Assembly: GCF_000812465.1 (NCBI RefSeq)
Contig: NZ_JWMA01000044.1
Coordinates: forward strand, 186,001 to 250,000
Reading direction: 5' to 3'
Length of the DNA: 64,000 nucleotides
DNA from: Cupriavidus sp. IDO
GTDB taxonomy: Bacteria; Pseudomonadota; Gammaproteobacteria; Burkholderiales; Burkholderiaceae
Numbering within the stretch: the stretch's first letter is position 1; each line of letters opens with the position of its first letter. A program made the position numbers and the translations under genes. A model generated the notes under the pieces. That model was not told the origin of the DNA and ran no database searches. It was given only the letters and a program-made list of their open reading frames with translations. Of this stretch, positions 32,665-43,615 are shown piece after piece.

Positions 32665-32744
32665 GACGGATCCTGGTACTGACGGGTACTGACTGACAGC
32701 GAAAGCGTGTCGTCCCCGCGGGGCGGGGACGACTGGGGCACTTC

Positions 32745-33659
32745 TTACTTCGCGATCTGGTGGTTAGACATGATCTCGATCGCGCGGCACAGTGCAGAGT
32801 GGTCCTGCTTGCCCAGGCCGTTGGCGGCGCAGGTGTTAAACAGCTCCTGTGCGGTAGCGGTGTTGGGCAGCGCCACGCCGAGCGCCTTGGCGCCTTGCAG
32901 GGCCAGGTTCAGGTCCTTCTGGTGCAGCTCGATGCGGAAGCCCGGGTCGAAGGTGCGCTTGACCATGCGCTCGCCGTGCACTTCCAGGATGCGCGAGGCA
33001 GCAAAGCCGCCCATCAGCGCCTGGCGCACCTTGGCCGGATCGGCGCCGGCCTTGGAGGCGAACAGCAGCGCTTCGGACACGGCCTGGATGTTCAGCGCGA
33101 CGATGATCTGGTTGGCCACCTTGGTGGTCTGGCCGTCGCCGTTGCCGCCCACCAGCGTGACGTTCTTGCCCATCAGGTCGAACAGCGGCTTGACCTGGTC
33201 ATAGGCTTCCTGCGGGCCGCCCACCATGATGGTCAGCGACGCGGCCTTGGCGCCGACTTCGCCGCCCGACACCGGCGCGTCCAGGTACGATGCACCCAGC
33301 TTGTTGATGCGCGCGGCGAAGTCCTTGGTGGCGATCGGCGAGATCGAGCTCATGTCCACCACGATCTTGCTGTGGCTGGCTTCCTTGCCGGCGGCCTTGA
33401 GTGCTGCAGCAACGCCCTTCTCGCTGAACAGCACGGCTTCTACGTGCGGGGTGTCCGGCACCATGATGACAATGATGTCGGCACGCTTGGCGACTTCCTC
33501 GGCGCTGGTGCAGACGGTCACGCCTGCATCGACCAGCGCTTGCGGAGCCGGGTTGACGTCATGCACGAACAGCGTGTGGCCGGCGGCGCGCAGGTGACCC
33601 GCCATCGGTGCGCCCATGATGCCCAGGCCGATGAAGCCGACGTTGCGTTGGTTTGCCAT
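32745..33659 (-). CDS. glxR: tartronate semialdehyde reductase (2-hydroxy-3-oxopropionate reductase)
   Basis: The 304-residue NAD(P)-dependent beta-hydroxyacid dehydrogenase begins with the Rossmann motif GFIGLGIMGAPMAGHLRAAG. DAPVSGGEVGAKAASL carries the substrate loop, and the catalytic lysine lies in GDGQTTKVANQI. It reduces tartronate semialdehyde to D-glycerate. Complete and flanked by hyi and ttuD, 57 bases from hyi. Confidence 0.95.
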   Translation of the reverse strand: MANQRNVGFIGLGIMGAPMAGHLRAAGHTLFVHDVNPAPQALVDAGVTVCTSAEEVAKRADIIVIMVPDTPHVEAVLFSEKGVAAALKAAGKEASHSKIVVDMSSISPIATKDFAARINKLGASYLDAPVSGGEVGAKAASLTIMVGGPQEAYDQVKPLFDLMGKNVTLVGGNGDGQTTKVANQIIVALNIQAVSEALLFASKAGADPAKVRQALMGGFAASRILEVHGERMVKRTFDPGFRIELHQKDLNLALQGAKALGVALPNTATAQELFNTCAANGLGKQDHSALCRAIEIMSNHQIAK

Positions 33660-33716
33660 ATTGATGTCTCCTTGAATGAGATTAAGTCTGTCTTCGTTGG
33701 CGTAGGTGGTAACCCG

Positions 33717-34499
33717 TTACTGCACGCCGTGCTCGGCGCGCCAGCCCAGGCCGGCTTCGGTGGTGGTCTTCGGCTTGTACTCGCAGCCGATCCAGCCGTT
33801 GTAGCCGATCTCGTCCAGGAACTTGAACAGGAAGTGGTAGTTCAGCTCGCCGGTTCCCGGTTCGTTGCGGCCCGGGTTGTCGGCCAGCTGCACGTGCCTG
33901 ATCTTCGGCAGGTTTGCCTTGAGGGTGGCGGCGATTTCGCCTTCCATCCGCTGCATGTGATAGATGTCGTACTGCACGTACAGGTTCGGTGCGTTGACCT
34001 GGTTGATCAGGTCCAGCGCCTGCTGCGTGCGCGACAGAAAGAAGCCCGGGATGTCGAAAGTGTTGATCGGCTCGATCAGCAGGTCGATGTGCTCGCCGGC
34101 CAGTGCGCTGGCGGCGAAGCGCAGGTTCTCCACAAGCGTTTCCTGCGCCTGCTCGCGCTTGACGTTCTGCGGCTGGATGCCGACCAGGCAGTTCAGCTGG
34201 CGCACGCCCAGCACCTTGGCGTACTTGATGGCCTCGCCCACGCCGTCCTGGAACTCGCCCACGCGGTCCGGGTGGCAGGCAATGCCGCGCTCGCCCGCTT
34301 CCCACTTGCCGGCGGGCAGGTTGTGCAGCACCAGGTCCAGCTGGAAGCGGTTCAGGCGGTCAGCGATCTGGTCCGCATGGAACGCATAGGGGAAGAGGAA
34401 TTCCACGCCGCGGAAGCCCGCGCGCGCGGCGGCTTCGAAGCGGTCGAGAAAACCCACTTCGTTGAACAGCATGGTGAGGTTGGCCGCAAGTTTAGTCAT
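33717..34499 (-). CDS. hyi: hydroxypyruvate isomerase
   Basis: The 260-residue TIM-barrel protein converts hydroxypyruvate to tartronate semialdehyde. It has the family features LIEPINTFDIPGFFLS and GWIGCEYKPKTTTEAGLGW at the C-terminus, with Glu/His metal ligands in GEIAATLKANL-flanking strands. Between gcl and glxR, as in other bacterial glyoxylate operons. Confidence 0.93.
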   Translation of the reverse strand: MTKLAANLTMLFNEVGFLDRFEAAARAGFRGVEFLFPYAFHADQIADRLNRFQLDLVLHNLPAGKWEAGERGIACHPDRVGEFQDGVGEAIKYAKVLGVRQLNCLVGIQPQNVKREQAQETLVENLRFAASALAGEHIDLLIEPINTFDIPGFFLSRTQQALDLINQVNAPNLYVQYDIYHMQRMEGEIAATLKANLPKIRHVQLADNPGRNEPGTGELNYHFLFKFLDEIGYNGWIGCEYKPKTTTEAGLGWRAEHGVQ

Positions 34500-34610
34500 G
34501 AGTCTCTCCGGTTTAGTTGTGTTGTCGTTCTGCCGGTGCAGAACCGGTGATGCAGGGGCGCTGGATTTGCGCGGGCCGTAGCCCGCGCTTCCATGTTGGA
34601 TTGGTGCTGC

Positions 34611-36395
<1,785 letters not shown>

Positions 36396-36706
36396 GATCT
36401 TGTCTCCAATGGTGGTGGGATTTCTGTTGGAGTCGATCCTATTCCCGCACCGGGGGCGGGATAAAGGGAAGGGAGATCAGTTGATTCGATACGTGGGGTT
36501 TCGAATTCAGCCCGGGAAGACTGCTCCGGTGGTCGGCGGGGGCGTGTGGAATCACGGGATTGGATATCCGGTGTGATGAACCGGATACACACTCAGGCCG
36601 GCGGGGAGGCGATATCCGCTACCCGCCAGGCCCGACTGCGGCGAAAATGTCGGCATTCTCGTCGTGGCGCATCGGCCACGCATTGTCCGTTTCCCTGTCC
36701 AGATCC
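36396..36706. other. divergent promoter region of gcl and a membrane protein gene
   Basis: These 311 bases hold no supported gene. At 36566-36586 there is a perfect 7-bp inverted repeat ATCCGGT-gtgatga-ACCGGAT, a candidate regulator site between the divergent genes. An in-frame upstream extension of the membrane protein exists but lacks signals. Confidence 0.45.
36566..36586. promoter_or_regulatory. candidate operator, perfect 7-bp inverted repeat
   Basis: ATCCGGT and ACCGGAT are separated by 7 bases, so the half-site centres are 14 bases apart. It lies 171 bases upstream of gcl on the divergent side. The regulator is unknown. Confidence 0.4.
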
Positions 36707-37450
36707 ATGTATTCCCGGCTGCCGCCCACCTACGAATTGCTTGAGGCCCTCTCGGCCGCGCCGGCGCCGGCGCCCGTCCCGGATTCCCTGCTGGAGCCCG
36801 CCGGGATGTCCCTGAGCCGGCGACTGGGCCAGGGATTGTGGCGAAGCTTCGTGGCGGCGCTGGTGTCGACGCTGCTGGCCGCGCTGTCACTGGCGGTCTG
36901 GCGGCTGGTGCTCAAGCATCCGATGCCGGTGTGGTCGTTGCGCGCAGTCGAGGCGCTGCTGGCGGTCTCCGCCGCCTGCTACGTGGGGGCAGGGATGATG
37001 CGCACACCGGCGGTAATGGCCATGCTGCGCAATCCGCTGCGCTGGCAAGCCAGCGAGATGGACCTGGACAGTGCTATCGAGAACGCGCTGCTGCGGCGCC
37101 TCGGGCGGATTCCGCCCCTGCAGTTGCAGGCGCGCCAGCGGCGCGTGGCGCTGCAGCTCAGGCTGTGGGAAGGTGCGGCGCGCACCGTGGGCTTGCTGCT
37201 GGCGATTGCGCCGGCGATGCTGGTGCTGGTAAGCGGGTTGTATCCGCTGCCACGGCAGCATGAGATGGTGGCTTCGCTGCTGTGGCTCTACGCCGTGATG
37301 GTGGTGGTTGGCGCCGCGTTCTACCTGTACGTGCACGTGCAGTGCAGCCGGCCGTTGCGGCGGCTGCTGCATGTGCTGGGCGAGGCGGCGGAGATCAATG
37401 CCAGGCTCGGCGGGCGGCCGGTGGCTTCCGACCCCACGCCGCCCCGGTAG
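36707..37450 (+). CDS. inner-membrane protein of unknown function
   Basis: The 247-residue protein starts MYSRLPPTYELLEALSAA and has a Pro/Ala segment followed by four hydrophobic segments in two pairs (about residues 48-70 and 80-100, then 165-190 and 200-225). Between them is a cytoplasmic, Arg/Leu-rich segment. I recognise no family. The start at 36707 is uncertain: an in-frame ATG at 36647 is also possible. Its stop is 14 bases from the end of the convergent M20 hydrolase gene. Confidence 0.55.
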   Translation: MYSRLPPTYELLEALSAAPAPAPVPDSLLEPAGMSLSRRLGQGLWRSFVAALVSTLLAALSLAVWRLVLKHPMPVWSLRAVEALLAVSAACYVGAGMMRTPAVMAMLRNPLRWQASEMDLDSAIENALLRRLGRIPPLQLQARQRRVALQLRLWEGAARTVGLLLAIAPAMLVLVSGLYPLPRQHEMVASLLWLYAVMVVVGAAFYLYVHVQCSRPLRRLLHVLGEAAEINARLGGRPVASDPTPPR

Positions 37451-37463
37451 GGTTCGCTGTCAG

Positions 37464-38678
37464 TCAGGCCGCAACCAGATAGGTCTGGGCAAGGCGTACC
37501 CAGGCTGCGGCGCCCAGTGGCAGCACGGCGTCGTTGAAATCGTAGCCCGGGTTGTGGACCATGCAGCCGCCGAATTCGCCTTCGCCGTTGCCCAGGATCA
37601 GGTAGCACCCCGGCACGGCATTCAGCATCCACGCGAAGTCTTCGCTGCCATTCAGGCCCTTCGGCGCCTGCGTAACAACGTTGCCGGCGCCAACCAGCTC
37701 CGTACAAACACGCTGCGCCAGTGCCGTCTCGGCTTCCGTGTTGACCATCGGCGGCGTCAGCTGCCGGTAGTCGATCTCGGCCGACACGCCGTGCGCCTGC
37801 GCCGTCAGCGACACGATCTCGCGGATGCGCTGCTCCACCAGCGCGCGCGTTTCGGGCCGCGCGGCGCGCACATTCAGCCCGATCGTCACCGATTCCGGAA
37901 TCACGTTGTGCGTGGCACCGCCACGGATGAAGCCGACCGAGACCACGGCGGTATCGTCCGGCGCCACGTTGCGCGCCACCACGGTCTGCAGCGCCGTGAC
38001 GATGGCGGCAGATGCCGCGATCGGATCACGCGCGCGGTGCGGCATCGCGCCATGGCCGCCTACGCCGCGGATGGTCACGTCCGCCACGTCCGACGACAGG
38101 CTCACCGGTCCGGGCAGCACGCGGAAGGTGCCGGCCGGCACGCCGGGCATGTTGTGCAGCGCGAAGACCGCGTCGCATGGAAAACGCTCGAACAGGCCGT
38201 CCTCGATCATTGCGCGCGCGCCGCACAGGTTTTCCTCGTCGGGCTGGAAAATCAGGTTGAGCGTGCCGTCGAAATCGGGCTGGTCGGCAATCGCCTTGGC
38301 GGCGGCCAGCAGGATCGCGGTGTGGCCATCGTGGCCGCAGGCGTGCATCTTGCCGTGCTGCTGGCTGGCGTAGGGGAGGCCGGTCGCCTCGACGACTGGC
38401 AGCGCATCCATGTCGGCGCGGATGCCCAGCCGGCGTGTGCCGGTACCGCGCTTGAGCTGCCCGACCACGCCGCTCTTGCCGATGCCGGTATGCACCTCGT
38501 AGCCCCAGGCCGCCAGCAGCGTCGCAACGAGCCGGCTGGTCGCGCCCACTTCGAAGCCAAGCTCCGGATTCGCGTGGATCTGGCGGCGGATGTCGACGAA
38601 GGTGTCGGTATCGATATCGATGGCGGGCAGCAGGTGCGGCAGGTACTGGAACGGCTTGAGCGTGGGGGCGCGGGTCAT
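37464..38678 (-). CDS. M20-family amidohydrolase (aminoacylase/hippurate hydrolase type)
   Basis: The 404-residue protein has the M20D metal motif GKMHACGHDGHTAILLAA, the QPDEENLCGARAMIEDG loop with the catalytic glutamate, HGAMPHRARDPIAA with a dimer-interface histidine, and a C-terminal GSEDFAWML region. It would deacylate an N-acyl amino acid or hippurate-like amide in the cytoplasm. The start ATG 38678 matches the family; the frame continues about 100 codons into the transporter gene and is ignored there. It is downstream of a frameshifted MHS-type transporter. Confidence 0.85.
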   Translation of the reverse strand: MTRAPTLKPFQYLPHLLPAIDIDTDTFVDIRRQIHANPELGFEVGATSRLVATLLAAWGYEVHTGIGKSGVVGQLKRGTGTRRLGIRADMDALPVVEATGLPYASQQHGKMHACGHDGHTAILLAAAKAIADQPDFDGTLNLIFQPDEENLCGARAMIEDGLFERFPCDAVFALHNMPGVPAGTFRVLPGPVSLSSDVADVTIRGVGGHGAMPHRARDPIAASAAIVTALQTVVARNVAPDDTAVVSVGFIRGGATHNVIPESVTIGLNVRAARPETRALVEQRIREIVSLTAQAHGVSAEIDYRQLTPPMVNTEAETALAQRVCTELVGAGNVVTQAPKGLNGSEDFAWMLNAVPGCYLILGNGEGEFGGCMVHNPGYDFNDAVLPLGAAAWVRLAQTYLVAA

Positions 38679-38704
38679 GGAAGGGTCTCCGGGAATTTGT
38701 GGAA

Positions 38705-40017
38705 TCAATGGGCGCGGGTTTCGCGGATGCGCAAGACCGCCAGCAGCGTAATCGCGCCGCAGGCCAGCATGTACCAGGCCGGCGACATCGGATTGCCGGT
38801 GCGCGACAGCATCCACGTGACGATGAACTGCGACGAGCCGCCGAACACGGTCACGCCCACGCTGTAGATCACCGACAGGCCACTGGCGCGCACGCCGGCG
38901 GGCAGCATCTCGAGCATCATCAGGAACATCGGAGTGGTGCCGAGGTTGATGCCCGCGGTCAGCAGCGCCGACAGGCACAGCACCAGCGGTACGCTGGGAT
39001 AGGCGTTGATCAGCCAGAACGCCGGGTACACGGCAAGCATGCTGAACACGAGCGAAGCCACCACCAGCGGCTTGCGGTGCGTCAGCCGGTCGGCCAGGCG
39101 GCCGGCGATCAGCGACACCGCCGTGAGCGTCAGGCCCGTGACGCAGCCCGACAGGAACGAGAGCGATGCAGGCATATGCAGCACGCGGATCATGTAGGTG
39201 GGCATGAAGAACACCACCAGGTACATCGTTGCGGTGCCGGCGGTGGTGGCCAGGATGCCCTTGAGCACGGTGGCCCCGTGATTGCGGAACAGCTCGCCGA
39301 GCGGGCTGGGCGCATGGGCGTCGGCCTGGTGCGTTTCATCGAGGTTGGCGCGGATGTAGAGCCCCACCGGCGCAATCAGCAGCCCGACCAGGAACGGCAG
39401 GCGCCAGCCCCAGCTTTCGAGCGAAGCGGTGGGCAGCAGCGCGTACAGTCCTGCCCCCGTCAGCGCGCCCAGCAGCGCCGAGATGCCCTGGCTGCCGAGC
39501 TGCCAGCTCACTCGCCAGCCGCGCCCGCGCACGCCGCCGGCTTCCATCAGCATGGCGGTGGAAGCGCCGATCTCGCCGCCGAGCGAAAAGCCCTGCAGCA
39601 GGCGGCCGGCCACGATCATCAGCGAGCCCGCGATGCCGGCAGACGCATACGTCGGCGCCAGCGCGATGCACAGGGTGCCGGCCACCATCATGCCGATGGT
39701 CAGCGTCATCGCCGCCTTGGGCCGCGGCGGTCGGCGTAGCTGCCGATCACCACGCCGCCAAGCGGACGCATCACGAAGCCGATGCCGAATGTTGCCACGG
39801 CCAGCAGCAGCGAACCATAGGCACTGTCGGACGGAAAGAACAGCTTGCCGATCAGCAGCGAGAAGAAGCTGTAGACGGTGAAGTCGAACATCTCCAGCGC
39901 ATTACCCAGCGAGCACGCCGCGATCAGGCGGAACTGGCTTTGCTTGCGCGGGGCGATGGATGCGGCAACCGTGGCGGCAGGGCTGGCCGGATTGGCGGTA
40001 AGGGTGGCGTCGTTCAT
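38705..40017 (-). pseudogene. MFS transporter of the MHS (metabolite:H+ symporter) family, split by a frameshift
   Basis: Two frames cover one MFS protein. The first (103 codons, 40017-39706) has MNDATLTANP, TM1-TM2 and the loop GSYADRRG, then runs into PRRR and a TGA. The second (38705-39709) begins with ATG that overlaps the TGA (ATGA) and continues with MTLTIGMMVAGTL and ten further membrane segments. The break is inside the conserved MFS loop, where DRRGRKAAM is expected. One missing base in the GGCC(G)CAAG codon pair around 39719 restores it. It may be a recent mutation, a sequencing error, or a natural coupled split. Confidence 0.75.
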
Positions 40018-40376
40018 GCAGGGTCTCCACGAACTGGTGGCGGGTCGGCGCGCGGAAGACCGGTTCTGTTCTTGCCGGATTGGGGAACACCGCGCTGGCC
40101 GTCAGGTTGGCAACCTGTGGCGATGAAGTATTCAGGCAAACCAGGCAGGACAAAAAATCATATATTTTCATCCTGATAACCAAATCGAATCGCCGTCATA
40201 ACCGGGTGCAAGCCGGTATCCGGATAACTACCGATCCATGGCCGGCAGGCCTTTGCCGGTGCGGGATGACCCGAAAAGCGGCGCCTCGCGCGCATGGCGG
40301 CCCACGCGCGCCGATGGGGCGCCATGCCCCGGGGATGGGCGTCGTCCGTAGTGCATGGCGGAAGAAAAGGAGACCG
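40018..40376. other. divergent region between the transporter and a LysR regulator
   Basis: These 359 bases hold no supported gene. It includes an AT-rich run near 40150-40190 (AAAAAATCATATATTTTC) that may hold the promoter of the transporter-hydrolase unit and LysR-type binding sites. A frame that is open here belongs to an upstream extension of the regulator without signals. Confidence 0.45.
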
Positions 40377-41327
40377 ATGAAACTGCATCAACTGCGCGTC
40401 CTGCTGGCGGTGGCCGAGCACGGCAGCATCCATGAGGCCTCGCGCGCGCTGCATATCTCGCAGCCGGCGCTGTCGAAGGCGATTGCCGCGCTCGAGCGCG
40501 AACTCGGCGTGACGCTGATGTCGCGCTCGGTGCGCGGGGTGAGCCTGACTGCCTACGGGCTGGCGCTGGTCAAGCGGGCCAGCGTGGTAGAGCAGGAGCT
40601 GCGGCATGCGCTGGAAGATATCGAATCGATCCGCGGCCACGCGGAAGCCGAGCTCAATATCGGCTTCACCGCGGTGGCCTCCAGCGGGCCGCTGCCCGAT
40701 GCCATGGCGGCATTCCGGCAACGCTTCCCGAACGTGGCGCTGCGCGCCATCGAGCTGCGGCCGCAGCAGATCCAGGAAGGGCTGCGCGAAGGCCGGCTGG
40801 ACCTCGGGCTGATCTCCACTAACAGCGGCCCCGGTTCGGCGTCGCTGCAGTGGGAGCCGCTTTTTTCCGTGGGCATGAAGCTCGCGGTGCGTGCCGGCCA
40901 CCCGTTGCGCCGCACGCGCCGGCTGCGACCGCTGCTCGATGCCGACTGGCTGGTGCTCGACCCGGTCGACGATGCCGGCAGCCCGCTGGCCAGCCTGATG
41001 CGCCTGCATCGCCTGGAGATGCCGCGGCGCGTGGTGCAGAGCGCCTCGAACCTGCTCGGCCTGCAGCTGGCGACCAAGACGGACCTGATCAGCATGTGGT
41101 CCGATTTTGTCTTCCACGGTACGGGCGGCCCGCTGCGGCTGGTCAGCGACGCGCTCGTGCCGCTGCCGATCCAGGACGAACTGCCCGATTTCCGCGTGTT
41201 CCTGGTCTATCGCTCCGTCGACCTGATGACCCACGTGTGCGCTGAGTTCACCCGCGAAGTGCGTCACTGTGCCCGCGAGCGGGCCGAGCCGCTGGCCGCT
41301 ATGCGCAAGGCCAGATCCTCCTCATAA
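40377..41327 (+). CDS. LysR-family transcriptional regulator (CbnR/BenM-like)
   Basis: The 316-residue protein has an N-terminal winged HTH (HQLRVLLAVAEHGSIHEASRALHISQPALSKAIAALERELG) and a periplasmic-binding-like effector domain with AELNIGFTAVASSG. ATG 40377 follows an AGGAG site. It diverges from the amidohydrolase/MHS transporter pair and likely controls it, in the usual LysR arrangement. The effector is unknown. Confidence 0.85.
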   Translation: MKLHQLRVLLAVAEHGSIHEASRALHISQPALSKAIAALERELGVTLMSRSVRGVSLTAYGLALVKRASVVEQELRHALEDIESIRGHAEAELNIGFTAVASSGPLPDAMAAFRQRFPNVALRAIELRPQQIQEGLREGRLDLGLISTNSGPGSASLQWEPLFSVGMKLAVRAGHPLRRTRRLRPLLDADWLVLDPVDDAGSPLASLMRLHRLEMPRRVVQSASNLLGLQLATKTDLISMWSDFVFHGTGGPLRLVSDALVPLPIQDELPDFRVFLVYRSVDLMTHVCAEFTREVRHCARERAEPLAAMRKARSSS

Positions 41328-41391
41328 GTGGCGGCAAGGTGCCAGAGCGCCGCCGATGCCGCACAATGGCGGCCAGGAGACGCAACACCAT

Positions 41392-42306
41392 ATGGACAAA
41401 CTCAAACAGATCGAAGCCTTTATCGCCGTCGTGGAACACGGCAGCATGGCCGCCGCGGCGCTGACGCAGAACGTCACACCGGTAATGATCGGCCGCCGCA
41501 TCAACGCGCTGGAAGCCCGCATCGGCGTCAAGCTGCTGCACCGCTCGACGCGCCGCATCGTGGTGACGGAGCAGGGCGCAGCCTTCATGGAGCAGTGCAA
41601 GAAGGCACTGGCCGACCTCGACCGTGCCGAGATGCTGATCGCCGAAGGCAAGCACAAGGCCACCGGCCACCTGATCGTGTCGGCGCCGGCGGCATTCGGG
41701 CGCAAGCACGTGGCGCCGCACGCGCCGGCCTTCCTGGCGGCCAACCCGGAAGTGCAGATTTCCTTCAACCTGACCGACCGCGTGGTGGACCTGGTGCGCG
41801 AGGGCTATGACGTCGGCATCCGCATCGGCGGCGCCATCGATCCGAACTTTGTCGCGATCAAGCTGGCGACCAACAAGCGTGTCGTGTGCGGTACGCCGGC
41901 GTACTTTGCCAAATACGGCGTGCCACAGACGCTGGAAGACCTCGAGCATCACAACTGCCTGGCCTTCAACCTGCAGGGCGGTCAGCAGCGCGGCTGGTAC
42001 TTCAGCCAGAACGGCAAGACGGTGACGGTGCGGGTCAATGGCAACCTCGACTGCAACGACGGCGAACTACTGCACCGCTGGACCGGCGAGGGCCTGGGGC
42101 TGGGCTGGCGCTCGACCTGGGAAATCCTGCCGCAGCTTGAGAGCGGCGAGCTGATCACGGTGCTGGACGAGTACGCGCTGCCTGACTACGACATCCTCGC
42201 GGTGTACCCCCAGCAGCGGCCGGTGCCAGCCAAGATCCGCTTTTTCATCGAGCACCTGAAGGCGCAGTTCGCGCGCCCCGGCTACTGGCTGGCAGGCGGG
42301 GACTGA
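41392..42306 (+). CDS. LysR-family transcriptional regulator
   Basis: The 304-residue protein has the N-terminal HTH (KQIEAFIAVVEHGSMAAAALTQNVTPVMIGRRINALEARIG) and a LysR substrate domain with RHLIVSAPAAFGRKHVAPHAP-like text and SFNLTDRVVDLVREGYDVGIRIG. ATG 41392 has an AGGAG-type site. It is 65 bases after the previous LysR gene but from a different subgroup. Its target is unclear; it may regulate genes elsewhere. Confidence 0.85.
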   Translation: MDKLKQIEAFIAVVEHGSMAAAALTQNVTPVMIGRRINALEARIGVKLLHRSTRRIVVTEQGAAFMEQCKKALADLDRAEMLIAEGKHKATGHLIVSAPAAFGRKHVAPHAPAFLAANPEVQISFNLTDRVVDLVREGYDVGIRIGGAIDPNFVAIKLATNKRVVCGTPAYFAKYGVPQTLEDLEHHNCLAFNLQGGQQRGWYFSQNGKTVTVRVNGNLDCNDGELLHRWTGEGLGLGWRSTWEILPQLESGELITVLDEYALPDYDILAVYPQQRPVPAKIRFFIEHLKAQFARPGYWLAGGD

Positions 42307-42322
42307 GTCCGGGGTAACGAAC

Positions 42323-42700
42323 ATGGCGACGACTGCATGGCTTGCCGACTCCGTCGTCGTCGTGCACTTCCTCTTTATCCTGTTTGTGGTCGCTGGCGCG
42401 CTGCTGCTGTTCCGCTGGCCACGGCTGGCATGGGTGCACCTCCCGGCAGCGGCATGGGGCGTGGTAGTGGAGTGGGCCGGATGGATCTGCCCGCTCACGC
42501 CGCTGGAAAACGCGCTGCGCCGCGAGGCAGGGCACGCAGGTTATGGCGGCGGTTTTGTCGAACGCTACCTGCTGCCGGTGATCTACCCCGCAGGCCTCAC
42601 GCCCGGCATCCAGCTATTGCTGGGTACGGTCGTGCTGATCGTCAATGTGCTGATCTACGCGATCTGGTGGCGTCGCCGCGCCAGCGCGCGACGACGCTGA
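42323..42700 (+). CDS. DUF2784 membrane protein
   Basis: The 125-residue protein has three to four hydrophobic segments with the family features VVVHFLFILFVVAGALLLFRWP and EWAGWICPLTPLENALR, then GYGGGFVERYLLPVIYPAG. DUF2784 has no known function. It starts 17 bases after the LysR gene, so the two may be co-transcribed. Confidence 0.85.
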   Translation: MATTAWLADSVVVVHFLFILFVVAGALLLFRWPRLAWVHLPAAAWGVVVEWAGWICPLTPLENALRREAGHAGYGGGFVERYLLPVIYPAGLTPGIQLLLGTVVLIVNVLIYAIWWRRRASARRR

Positions 42701-42706
42701 TCCGGC

Positions 42707-43543
42707 TTAGTGGCGCACTGGCTCGAAACGCGGCGCGCGCTTTTCCAGGTTGGCGCGCACCGCTTCGCGCTGATTGGACGAGCCGATCAGCTTGTCCTGC
42801 TCCACGGACTCGGCCAGCAGCACGGCAGCGTTGCCGCTGTCTTCCACGACCTGCATCAGCCGCTTGGCGGCGCGGATCGCATCCGGATTCTTCTGCGCCA
42901 CCTGACGCGCAGCTTCGAGCGCGGCAGCGCGCGGATCTTCCACCACGCGAGTGGCGAGCCCCAGTTCGCAGGCCTCGGCGCCCGTGACAATGCGGCCGGT
43001 GTAGATCAGTTCGCGCAACAGGTCCGGCCGCACCAGTCCGCGCGTCAGCACCATGCCTGCCATATCGGGCACCAGCCCCCATTTGATTTCCATGACAGAG
43101 AGCCTGGTATCGGCCGTCACGTAGCGCACGTCGGCGCCGAGTGCTACCTGCAGTCCGCCGCCAAAGGCCACGCCGTGCACGGCCGCGAACACGGGAACGG
43201 CCAGCTCGCGCCAGACCATGCACGCGTACTGCGGGCGGTTCGAGATGCCATTGGTGCGCGCAGCAAGGCGGCCCGCCCCGATGCCAGAATCGCCTTCGCC
43301 GCCACCAGAGCCGAGCATGCCCGACATGCTTTCCATATCGAGCCCCGCACAGAAGGCGCGCCCTTCGCCCGACAGCACCACGGCACGCAGGTCAGCGACC
43401 TGTGCCAGCTGTTGGCCGGTGGCGATCAGCGCATCGAACATCGCGGGGTCGAGCGCGTTCATCTTGTCGGGGCGGTTGAGCCGGACTTCGGCCACGCCGT
43501 CTTCGATGGTCAGGGTGATGCGTTGGGTGCTGCTGTCGGTCAT
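42707..43543 (-). CDS. crotonase-family enoyl-CoA hydratase/isomerase
   Basis: The 278-residue protein has the oxyanion-hole segments GRAFCAGLDMESMSG and FGGGLQVALGADVRYVTADT, with the catalytic glutamate in LSVMEIKWGLVPD. ATG 43543 fits the family start and the frame continues upstream only as noise. It belongs to the minus-strand acyl-CoA cluster with the acyl-CoA ligase. Confidence 0.87.
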   Translation of the reverse strand: MTDSSTQRITLTIEDGVAEVRLNRPDKMNALDPAMFDALIATGQQLAQVADLRAVVLSGEGRAFCAGLDMESMSGMLGSGGGEGDSGIGAGRLAARTNGISNRPQYACMVWRELAVPVFAAVHGVAFGGGLQVALGADVRYVTADTRLSVMEIKWGLVPDMAGMVLTRGLVRPDLLRELIYTGRIVTGAEACELGLATRVVEDPRAAALEAARQVAQKNPDAIRAAKRLMQVVEDSGNAAVLLAESVEQDKLIGSSNQREAVRANLEKRAPRFEPVRH

Positions 43544-43615
43544 GCGGTGCTCCTTGTCTCTTGTTCCACCAAGCTGCGCGCCTCTCCCACATGGGAGAAG
43601 AGCGCATGTCATTCA

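Noticed and set aside
32760..34550. A long plus-strand open frame opposite glxR and hyi
   Set aside because: Antisense shadow of two recognised genes.
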